Origin: Halanaerobium sp.
Lineage (GTDB): Bacteria; Bacillota; Halanaerobiia; Halanaerobiales; Halanaerobiaceae
NCBI GenBank assembly: GCA_003070825.1
Contig: QBLP01000084.1
Location: forward strand, 1 to 7,322
DNA: 7,322 nucleotides
Reading direction: 5' to 3'
How positions within the stretch are numbered: the stretch's first letter is position 1; each line of letters opens with the position of its first letter. The notes under the pieces are model-generated. The model did not search any database. It saw only the letters and a program-made list of their open reading frames with translations, and was not told where the DNA came from. This document shows, in pieces, positions 1 through 5,872 of the stretch. The position numbers and the translations under genes are program-made.

Positions 1-13
1 ACAAAATACCCAG

Positions 14-43
14 TTAAAATACTTTATTTTAAATTTTCATAAT
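14..43 (+). promoter_or_regulatory. candidate promoter for the PPDK regulator-ppdK unit
   Basis: A TTAAAA box (14-19) and a CATAAT box (38-43) are separated by 18 bases and resemble sigma-A -35 and -10 elements, with 4/6 and 5/6 matches. Transcription would start near position 50, leaving a leader of roughly 110 bases before the ATG at 163. The whole stretch is extremely AT-rich, so such matches arise easily by chance. This is the best candidate I see, not a firm call. Confidence 0.25.
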
Positions 44-44
44 T

Positions 45-80
45 TTTTGCGAAAAATAAAGGTTTATTTTGCAAAAAATA
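45..80. repeat. paired TTTTGC direct repeats around an inverted repeat, possible operator
   Basis: TTTTGCGAAAAATA (45-58) recurs as TTTTGCAAAAAATA (67-80) with one mismatch and a start-to-start distance of 22 bp, about two helical turns. Between and overlapping them is a perfect 8+8 bp inverted repeat, AAAATAAA (53-60) and TTTATTTT (63-70), with a GG spacer. The second copy also contains the palindrome TTTTGCAAAA (67-76). The arrangement, just downstream of a possible promoter, fits a binding site for a dimeric repressor. Low sequence complexity makes chance a serious alternative, and I cannot name a regulator. Confidence 0.35.
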
Positions 81-162
81 GAAATAAAATACAGGTGGTG
101 ATATATAAAAAAAGACAGATAAAAATAACTTACAAAAAAGCTCTGTAGGATAAGGTGATAAT

Positions 163-972
163 ATGATAAAAAATTTCTTAGTCTATGTATTATCTGATTC
201 AGTGGGAGATACTGCAGAACAGGTTGCTCGAGCTTCTGCAGAACAGTATAAAGACTCGGATTATGAAATAAAAAAATATCCCTATGTAGAAAGCAAAACA
301 AAAATTGATAATATTATAGAAGGTTTAAATTCCGAAAATTCAATCTTCGTTTATACTATTGTCAATAAGGAAATCTCCGAATACCTTCGCCAGAAATGCG
401 AAGAAATAGGAGTCCCTTATATTGATGTTATGGCCCCCTGTTTAGATACATTTACTGATTTTTTAGGACAGGAACCTGTAAGGGAATCTGGTGTTATTCG
501 TAAACTGGATGAAGACTATTTTAAAAGGGTTGAAGCAGTGGAGTTTGCTGTTAAATACGATGACGGCAAGGATCCCCGTGGTATTTTGAAAGCAGATATT
601 GTCTTGATTGGTGTTTCACGATCTTCGAAAACTCCATTAAGTATGTATCTTGCTCATAAAAATTACAAAGTAGTTAATATTCCACTGGTTAAAGGCTCAA
701 AAGTACCAGATGAATTATTTGAAGTTCCACGCAGAAAAATAATTGGCCTGATGATTGACCCTTCGGATTTAATAGAAATAAGAAGGGAAAGAATCAGAGT
801 TTTAGGTCTTGATAATAGTGTTGATTATGTGTCAATAGAAAAGATATATGAGGAACTGGAATATGCCGAAAGAATAATGAGAAAAGTTGGCTGTCCGGTA
901 ATTGACATGACTAAAAAAGCTGTCGAAGAAGCGGCAAATTTAGTCATTGATATCATAAATGATCTTAACTAA
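163..972 (+). CDS. yqfL: pyruvate, phosphate dikinase regulatory protein (PDRP, DUF299 family)
   Basis: A 269-residue bifunctional regulator. The family inactivates PPDK by ADP-dependent phosphorylation of a Thr near the catalytic His and reactivates it by Pi-dependent dephosphorylation that releases PPi. It is cytosolic, with no signal or membrane segment. The N-terminus has the family's VYVLSDSVGDTAE pattern (about residues 7-19). The centre carries the VEFAVKYDDG block (126-135) followed by ADIVLIG and the nucleotide-binding P-loop GVSRSSKTPLS (150-160). The C-terminal part has VIDMTKKAVEEAA (246-258). The length is normal for the family. The ATG at 163 is supported by AAGGTGAT (152-159), and an in-frame TAA at 151-153 excludes any longer start. 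The stop lies about 17 bp before ppdK, so the two are almost certainly co-transcribed, and the target gene next door makes the assignment firm. In relatives lacking ppdK the homolog acts on PEP synthase. That is unlikely here. The symbol yqfL is the Bacillus subtilis ortholog name. Confidence 0.95.
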   Translation: MIKNFLVYVLSDSVGDTAEQVARASAEQYKDSDYEIKKYPYVESKTKIDNIIEGLNSENSIFVYTIVNKEISEYLRQKCEEIGVPYIDVMAPCLDTFTDFLGQEPVRESGVIRKLDEDYFKRVEAVEFAVKYDDGKDPRGILKADIVLIGVSRSSKTPLSMYLAHKNYKVVNIPLVKGSKVPDELFEVPRRKIIGLMIDPSDLIEIRRERIRVLGLDNSVDYVSIEKIYEELEYAERIMRKVGCPVIDMTKKAVEEAANLVIDIINDLN

Positions 973-974
973 CA

Positions 975-984
975 AAAGGAGGGG
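975..984 (+). promoter_or_regulatory. strong ribosome binding site that decides between two TTG starts of ppdK
   Basis: AAAGGAGGGG (975-984) is a near-perfect Shine-Dalgarno sequence directly after the regulator's stop codon. Two consecutive TTG codons follow, at 987 and 990. Counted from the last G of AGGAGG (982), the gap is 4 bases to the first and 7 to the second, and 7 is the more usual spacing. Starting at 990 also gives an N-terminus (MKKYVYDFEEG) that matches the length of known PPDK starts, so I prefer it. Confidence 0.75.
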
Positions 985-989
985 TTTTG

Positions 990-3611
990 TTGAAGAAATA
1001 TGTATATGACTTTGAAGAAGGAAAAAAAGAAATGAAGTCACTGTTAGGTGGTAAGGGAGCCAATCTTGCTGAGATGAGCAAAATTGGATTACCTGTACCC
1101 CCTGGATTTACAATCACTACAGAAGCCTGTATTCACTATCTTGAAATTGGTGAAAAACTGGAGGAAAGTTTAAAAGAAAGTATTTTTAAACATTTAGAAA
1201 ACCTAGAAAAGAAAATAGGCAAAGATTTTGGTGATGTAGATGATCCTCTCTTAGTATCTGTTAGATCTGGAGCAGTAATTTCTATGCCCGGTATGATGGA
1301 CACTATTTTGAATCTTGGTTTAAATGATAAGAGTGTTGAAGGTCTTGCTAAAAAGACTTCTAATCCTCGTTTTGCCTATGACAGCTACAGACGTTTAATT
1401 CAGATGTTTGGTAATGTTGTTTTAGGAATTCCAGGTTATGAATTTGATAATTATCTGGAAAGGAAAAAAGAGAAAAAAGGGTATGATAATGATACTGATC
1501 TAACAGTTGATGATCTTAAAGATATAATCAAAGATTTTAAAGCATTAATTAAAAATAGAAAAGACATAGATTTTCCACAAAAACCAGAAGAACAATTATT
1601 AATGGCTGTTAAAGCTGTATTTAGTTCCTGGAGTAATAACCGCGCTATATCTTACAGAAATCACAATGATATCCCACATGACTTAGGTACAGCAGTAAAT
1701 GTACAGACTATGGTTTTTGGTAACATAGGTGAAAACTCAGGTACAGGTGTTGCCTTTACCCGCAATCCTGCTACTGGTGAAAACAAGGTTTTTGGTGAGT
1801 TTTTACTCAATGCTCAGGGTGAAGATGTTGTTGCTGGTATTAGAACTCCAAAAGATATCAGTGAATTAAATAATTTAATGCCTGAGGTTTACGATGAGTT
1901 TATAGAAGTAACTGAAACCTTAGAGCAGCACTATCATGATATGCAGGATATTGAGTTTACTATTCAGGAAGGAGATCTCTTCTTACTGCAGACCAGAACT
2001 GGAAAAAGAACTGCAGATGCAGCTGTAAATATTGCTGTTGATATGGAAGAAGAGGGCTTAATTGATAAAGAAACTGCTGTTATGCGAATCGATCCTGAAG
2101 ATATCAGTCAATTATTACACCCTAACTTCAAAGAAGAAGAATTAGAAAAAGCGGATCTGCTGGCTAAGGGTCTGGCAGCTTCTCCTGGCGCAGCTACAGG
2201 TAAAGTTTACTTTAACTCAGAAGATGCAGCTGAAGCTGCTGCTGATGGTGAAGATGTAATTTTAGTTCGTAAAGAAACCTCACCTGAGGATATTGAAGGA
2301 ATGGTAAAGTCTAATGGTATCCTAACATCTCGTGGTGGAATGACATCACATGCTGCAGTTGTTGCTCGTGGAATGGGTAAATGTTGTGTTGCCGGTGCCG
2401 GAGATATTCAGGTTGACGAAAGCTCCAGACAGTTTTTTGTTGATGATCGGGTCTTTAATGAAGGAGATTATATTTCCCTAAATGGTAGTACTGGTGAGGT
2501 TTACGCTGGTGTTGTAGAAACTACAGATGCTAATTTAACAGATAACTTTAGAATGCTGATGGAATGGTCAGATGAATATCGTAAGATGGGAGTTTATACT
2601 AACGCTGATACACCGCATGATGCTGAAGTTGCAATTGACTTTGGAGCAGAAGGTATTGGCCTCTGTCGTACAGAGCATATGTTCTTTGATAGTGAAAGAA
2701 TTATTTCTGTTCGAGAAATGATTGTAGCTGACAGTAAGAAAAAACGTAAAAAAGCTTTAGATAAGTTATTCCCCTATCAGAAAGATGATTTTAAAGGAAT
2801 CTTTAAAGTTATGCAGGATAAAACTGTAACAGTAAGACTTCTGGATCCACCTTTACACGAATTCCTGCCTCAAAATGACAGAGATATTAAAAACCTTGCT
2901 GATCAGCTGAGTATACCAGTTGATGAGTTAAAAAGAATAATTAGTGAATTAGAAGAGATGAACCCAATGCTTGGTCACCGCGGCTGCCGTCTTGGAATAA
3001 CCTATCCTGAAATTTATAAGATGCAGGTTAAGGCTATCATTTCTGCGGCTCTGGAAGTTAAAGAAGAAGAGGGTTATGATGTCAAAGCTGATATTATGAT
3101 TCCGCTTGTAGGTACAGCAAAAGAGTTAGAAATATTAAGAGAAGATGCGGTAGAGGTTGCAGAAGAACTTCTGGAAAACTCAAGTGTTAAAGTGAATTAT
3201 AGTGTAGGAACAATGATTGAGATTCCAAGAGCTGCTTTAACTGCAGACAAAGTTGCAGCTCATGCTGATTTCTTCTCCTTTGGTACCAATGATCTAACTC
3301 AGATGACTTACGGTTTCTCTCGTGATGATGCTGGTAAGTTTATCAGTAAGTATTTAGATCAGGAGATATTTGCTAAAGATCCTTTCCAGGTCTTAGACCA
3401 GGAGGGCGTAGGTCAGTTAGTTGAAACTGCAGCAGAGCTTGGACGTAAAGCAAAACCAGATCTAAAATTAGGAATTTGTGGTGAGCACGGTGGAGAACCT
3501 TCTTCTATCGAATTCTGCCATAGAACTGGACTCAATTATGTTTCCTGTTCACCATATCGAGTACCAATTGCTCGTCTGGCTGCAGCTCAGGCCGCATTAA
3601 AAAATGATTAA
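990..3611 (+). CDS. ppdK: pyruvate, phosphate dikinase (PPDK)
   Basis: It catalyses ATP + pyruvate + Pi to AMP + PEP + PPi, reversibly, and in many anaerobes runs toward ATP and pyruvate. It is a cytosolic enzyme of 873 residues from the preferred TTG at 990 (874 from 987), the usual full length. Domains run in order: ATP-grasp nucleotide-binding region with GGKGANLAEM (about 20-29) and SVRSGA (90-95); swivelling phosphohistidine domain with GGMTSHAAVVARGMG (449-463), where His454 carries the phosphate; and a C-terminal PEP/pyruvate barrel. Barrel active-site residues are present as Arg560 in CRTEH, Arg616 in VRLLDPPLHEF, Glu744 in MIEIPRA, Asn767 in FGTNDLTQ, and the acid Cys830 in GICGEHGG. 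All sit one position below the numbering of the well-studied Clostridium symbiosum enzyme. Thr452, two residues before the His, is the site the upstream regulator modifies. The gene ends before a strong terminator. No frameshift or missing catalytic residue is seen. PEP synthase is excluded by the domain layout and sequence. Confidence 0.97.
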   Translation: MKKYVYDFEEGKKEMKSLLGGKGANLAEMSKIGLPVPPGFTITTEACIHYLEIGEKLEESLKESIFKHLENLEKKIGKDFGDVDDPLLVSVRSGAVISMPGMMDTILNLGLNDKSVEGLAKKTSNPRFAYDSYRRLIQMFGNVVLGIPGYEFDNYLERKKEKKGYDNDTDLTVDDLKDIIKDFKALIKNRKDIDFPQKPEEQLLMAVKAVFSSWSNNRAISYRNHNDIPHDLGTAVNVQTMVFGNIGENSGTGVAFTRNPATGENKVFGEFLLNAQGEDVVAGIRTPKDISELNNLMPEVYDEFIEVTETLEQHYHDMQDIEFTIQEGDLFLLQTRTGKRTADAAVNIAVDMEEEGLIDKETAVMRIDPEDISQLLHPNFKEEELEKADLLAKGLAASPGAATGKVYFNSEDAAEAAADGEDVILVRKETSPEDIEGMVKSNGILTSRGGMTSHAAVVARGMGKCCVAGAGDIQVDESSRQFFVDDRVFNEGDYISLNGSTGEVYAGVVETTDANLTDNFRMLMEWSDEYRKMGVYTNADTPHDAEVAIDFGAEGIGLCRTEHMFFDSERIISVREMIVADSKKKRKKALDKLFPYQKDDFKGIFKVMQDKTVTVRLLDPPLHEFLPQNDRDIKNLADQLSIPVDELKRIISELEEMNPMLGHRGCRLGITYPEIYKMQVKAIISAALEVKEEEGYDVKADIMIPLVGTAKELEILREDAVEVAEELLENSSVKVNYSVGTMIEIPRAALTADKVAAHADFFSFGTNDLTQMTYGFSRDDAGKFISKYLDQEIFAKDPFQVLDQEGVGQLVETAAELGRKAKPDLKLGICGEHGGEPSSIEFCHRTGLNYVSCSPYRVPIARLAAAQAALKND

Positions 3612-3619
3612 CAGCTAAT

Positions 3620-3655
3620 ATCTTATCTTATAATTTTTAAAGAAAGATATGAGAT
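3620..3655 (+). other. weak hairpin in the ppdK 3' untranslated region
   Basis: ATCTTAT (3620-3626) pairs with ATGAGAT (3649-3655), including one G-U pair. After a two-base bulge on the 3' side (3647-3648), CTT (3627-3629) pairs with AAG (3644-3646). No T-tract follows, so this is not a terminator by itself. It sits just upstream of the true terminator and may only shape or protect the transcript's 3' end. The stem is mostly A-U, and chance is a reasonable explanation. Confidence 0.3.
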
Positions 3656-3662
3656 GAGAAAT

Positions 3663-3701
3663 ACTCCCTTCTGTTGAGTTTCTTTAACAGGAGGGAGTTT
3701 T
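3663..3701 (+). terminator. intrinsic terminator after ppdK
   Basis: A 13-bp stem pairs 3663-3675 with 3686-3698, every position pairing with a single wobble at 3670/3691. The loop has 10 bases (3676-3685), and a TTTT run (3698-3701) followed by further A/T bases comes directly after. It lies about 50 bases past the ppdK stop and ahead of the guaA promoter, so it separates the two transcription units. Confidence 0.88.
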
Positions 3702-3743
3702 AATATTTGAATTTAAAAAATATTTATCTAAGCGACTTATTCC

Positions 3744-3773
3744 TTGACAAAGGCCTTAAATCCACTGTATACT
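3744..3773 (+). promoter_or_regulatory. sigma-A-type promoter of guaA
   Basis: A perfect TTGACA (3744-3749) and TATACT (3768-3773, 5/6 match) are separated by 18 bases. The start site should fall near 3780, giving a leader of only about 23 bases before the guaA ATG at 3803. That is too short for a guanine riboswitch or an attenuator. The spacer contains the palindrome AAGGCCTT (3750-3757) directly against the -35 box, where a repressor could act, although an 8-bp palindrome may be coincidental. Confidence 0.8.
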
Positions 3774-3802
3774 TTAGTAAATAAAAGCGGAAGGGGAATT
3801 AG

Positions 3803-5341
3803 ATGGATTACGATAAGATATTGATTCTTGATTTTGGCGGCCAGTACAGTCAGCTGATTGCAAGAAGAGTAAGAGAATTTAATGTATATTCTGTAATTAG
3901 AGGGCATAATATTGAGCTGGAAGAAATCAAAAAAATTGATCCGGCAGCTATAATTTTTTCAGGTGGACCTGATAGTGTAACATCACCTGGTGCTCCAGGG
4001 GTAGATCAGGGTGTATTTAAACTCGGGATTCCAATTTTAGGTATTTGTTATGGAATGCAGTTGATGGCACAGCTTTTAGAAGGCGGTCATGTAGAAAAAG
4101 CTGAACATGGTGAATATGGTAAGGCAGATTTAGAAATTTATACTGATAAAAAACTGTTTAAAGAATTAGAAAACCATTCTCAGGTCTGGATGAGTCATGG
4201 TGATCATGTCAAAGAAGTACCGACAGGTTTCGAAATTATTGCTAGAACTGAATTAACAGCTACAGCAGCAATGGCTGACTTTGAGAGAAATTTTTATGGA
4301 GTTCAGTTTCATCCAGAAGTCAATCATACAATTCAGGGAAAAACTATACTTCACAATTTTTTATTTAGAATTGTAGATGTCAGAGCCAACTGGAATATGG
4401 CAGATTATATTAATGAAGAAGTAGAAAGAATTAGAAAACAGGTTGGTAAGGGCAAGGTGATCTGTGGTCTGTCTGGTGGGGTTGATTCTGCAGTTGCTTC
4501 TGCTATTGTACATAAAGCTATTGGAGACCAGTTGACCTGTATTTTCGTTGATCACGGGCTGCTCCGTAAAGGTGAAGCTGAGCAGGTAAAAAGAACCTTT
4601 GGGGAAGAGTTTAATATTCCTCTGGTTTATGTCGATGCTAAAGAAAGATTTTTGGATAGACTGGCAGGAGTCAAAGATCCTGAGCGAAAAAGGAAAATTA
4701 TCGGTGATGAGTTTATCCAGGTTTTTGACGAAGAAGCAGAAAAATTAGAAGATGTCCGCTACTTAGTTCAGGGGACAATTTACTCTGATGTTATAGAAAG
4801 TGGGGGCACTGATAAAGCGGCCACTATCAAAAGTCATCACAATGTTGGGGGACTGCCTGAGGAGATGAATCTTGATCTGGTTGAGCCTCTTCACTTCCTC
4901 TTTAAAGATGAAGTTAGAAAAATTGGAGAGGTACTGGGTTTACCAGAAGAAATTGTCTGGAGACAACCTTTTCCTGGTCCAGGACTTGCAATCAGAATAA
5001 TTGGTGATGTCGACTGGGACAAACTGGAGATTTTAAGAAATGCTGATGCTATAGTCCAGGAAGAAATCAAAGAAGCCGGTCTTTATCGAGATATCTGGCA
5101 GTCATTTGCAGTTTTACCTGACTTAAGAAGTGTGGGAGTTATGGGAGATGAGAGAACTTATGGTTATCCGATCATTTTAAGAGCAGTAAATAGTGATGAT
5201 GCGATGACAGCTGACTGGGCTCGTTTGCCCTATGAGGTGCTGCAGTCAATTTCGAATAGAATAGTTAATCAGGTGGAAGAAGTTAACAGAGTAGTTTTTG
5301 ATATTACTTCAAAACCACCTGGTACAATAGAATGGGAGTAA
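3803..5341 (+). CDS. guaA: glutamine-hydrolysing GMP synthase
   Basis: It converts XMP, ATP and glutamine to GMP, AMP, PPi and glutamate, the last step of de novo guanine nucleotide synthesis, in the cytosol. At 512 residues it is the normal fused bacterial form. The N-terminal class I glutamine amidotransferase domain (about 1-190) has the nucleophile Cys82 in GICYGMQ and the His170/Glu172 pair in GVQFHPEV. The ATP-pyrophosphatase domain (about 200-390) has the PP-loop SGGVDS (224-229). The C-terminal dimerisation and XMP-binding domain ends in the characteristic KPPGTIEWE. All catalytic residues are intact. The ATG at 3803 follows AAGGGG (3791-3796) at ordinary spacing. It has its own promoter upstream and is followed after 29 bp by yerC with no terminator between, so the two are probably co-transcribed. 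The AMP and PPi it releases are substrates of PPDK in the ATP-forming direction, a metabolic rather than demonstrated functional link. Confidence 0.98.
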   Translation: MDYDKILILDFGGQYSQLIARRVREFNVYSVIRGHNIELEEIKKIDPAAIIFSGGPDSVTSPGAPGVDQGVFKLGIPILGICYGMQLMAQLLEGGHVEKAEHGEYGKADLEIYTDKKLFKELENHSQVWMSHGDHVKEVPTGFEIIARTELTATAAMADFERNFYGVQFHPEVNHTIQGKTILHNFLFRIVDVRANWNMADYINEEVERIRKQVGKGKVICGLSGGVDSAVASAIVHKAIGDQLTCIFVDHGLLRKGEAEQVKRTFGEEFNIPLVYVDAKERFLDRLAGVKDPERKRKIIGDEFIQVFDEEAEKLEDVRYLVQGTIYSDVIESGGTDKAATIKSHHNVGGLPEEMNLDLVEPLHFLFKDEVRKIGEVLGLPEEIVWRQPFPGPGLAIRIIGDVDWDKLEILRNADAIVQEEIKEAGLYRDIWQSFAVLPDLRSVGVMGDERTYGYPIILRAVNSDDAMTADWARLPYEVLQSISNRIVNQVEEVNRVVFDITSKPPGTIEWE

Positions 5342-5370
5342 GATCCATATTCAGAAGAGAGGTGTAAACT

Positions 5371-5664
5371 TTGTCCAGAAATATAAAGGATAAATTTACT
5401 GAGCAGCTATTTGAAGCAATTTTGATGCTTGAAAGCAAAGAAGAATGCTATAATTTCTTTCAGGATATAGCTACTATTGGAGAGATAAAGGCTTTAGGTC
5501 AGAGGCTGGAAGTAGCTAGAATGCTTAAAGAAGGTTATACATATGATCATATAGTGGCTGAGACAGGTGTAAGCACAGCAACAATTAGTCGAGTTAAACG
5601 CTCCCTGGAATATGGGGAGGACGGCTATAATCTGATTCTGGCCCGTCTGGAAGAAAAAGAATAG
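5371..5664 (+). CDS. yerC: YerC/YecD-type TrpR-like DNA-binding protein
   Basis: A 97-residue, probably dimeric, cytosolic DNA-binding protein of the TrpR fold. Its C-terminal half aligns by eye with the E. coli tryptophan repressor from EIKALGQR (38-45) onward. The helix-turn-helix spans about residues 57-80, with VSTATISRVKRSLEYG (67-82) as the recognition-helix region. Counterparts of the TrpR tryptophan-contact residues Thr44, Arg54 and Arg84 appear as Thr35, Arg45 and Arg74, allowing a one-residue gap. The ligand and target of this Firmicutes branch are not something I can state from sequence, and no tryptophan gene is in the window. The start is TTG at 5371, chosen because AGAGGTG (5358-5364) lies 6 bases upstream and MSRNIKDKF is a plausible N-terminus. 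It sits 29 bp after guaA and 41 bp before a strong terminator, so it is the last gene of the guaA unit. A chromosome-replication regulator role cannot be excluded, since DnaA-like domains share this helix-turn-helix class. Confidence 0.88.
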   Translation: MSRNIKDKFTEQLFEAILMLESKEECYNFFQDIATIGEIKALGQRLEVARMLKEGYTYDHIVAETGVSTATISRVKRSLEYGEDGYNLILARLEEKE

Positions 5665-5705
5665 CAGAATAATTTATAAAGAATTGTAATTAAAGATCTT
5701 TTAAT

Positions 5706-5736
5706 AATCGACCCGAATAATTGGGTCGATTTTTTT
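5706..5736 (+). terminator. intrinsic terminator after yerC
   Basis: A 9-bp perfect stem pairs AATCGACCC (5706-5714) with GGGTCGATT (5723-5731). It can be extended inward by a G-U and an A-U pair to leave the tetraloop ATAA. Seven consecutive T residues (5730-5736) follow. It ends the guaA-yerC unit about 40 bases after the yerC stop. Confidence 0.92.
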
Positions 5737-5794
5737 ATGACATAAAAAAAAGATATTGGATAAATTTAAAATAAAAGCAGGAATCTGAGCTTCA

Positions 5795-5840
5795 GTCTAG
5801 AAACTATAGTATTGGTTTGTCTAAAAAATAATATTTAGAC
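5795..5840. promoter_or_regulatory. GTCTARA repeat cluster, possible operator or 5' hairpin ahead of the flavoprotein gene
   Basis: GTCTAGA (5795-5801) and GTCTAAA (5819-5825) are direct copies 24 bp apart. The second forms a perfect 7+7 bp inverted repeat with TTTAGAC (5834-5840) across an 8-base AT spacer. A TATAGT box (5805-5810, 5/6 match to -10) lies between the first and second copies, though I find no good -35 partner. If that box is real, transcription would start near 5817 and the inverted repeat would sit at the very 5' end of the message. It could then act as an operator or as a stabilising hairpin. Confidence 0.4.
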
Positions 5841-5872
5841 TTTATTTTAAAAACCTGGAGGTTTAATAATTA

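Noticed and set aside
98..148. A possible 16-codon leader peptide starting at GTG (98) and ending at TAG (146-148).
   Set aside because: The GTG is inside the Shine-Dalgarno-like motif itself, leaving no spacing. The product is mostly Lys/Ile from A-rich DNA, and no attenuator hairpin follows.
29..301. A 90-codon open frame on the minus strand across the upstream region and the start of the PPDK regulator.
   Set aside because: It is the complement of A-rich DNA, giving a low-complexity Phe/Tyr/Leu-rich product. It overlaps a well-supported gene on the other strand and has no recognisable domain.
3612..3802. A guanine or other purine riboswitch upstream of guaA.
   Set aside because: The clear promoter at 3744-3773 leaves a leader of only about 23 bases. 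The structured DNA further upstream belongs to the ppdK terminator.
4361..4555. A 64-codon open frame on the minus strand inside guaA.
   Set aside because: It lies wholly inside an intact, highly conserved gene and its product resembles nothing. It is an antisense shadow.
5812..5848. A promoter made of TTGTCT (5817-5822) and TTTATT (5841-5846) for the flavoprotein gene.
   Set aside because: Both boxes are only 4/6 matches, and the implied start near 5853 would leave the Shine-Dalgarno (5856-5861) at the extreme 5' end of the transcript.
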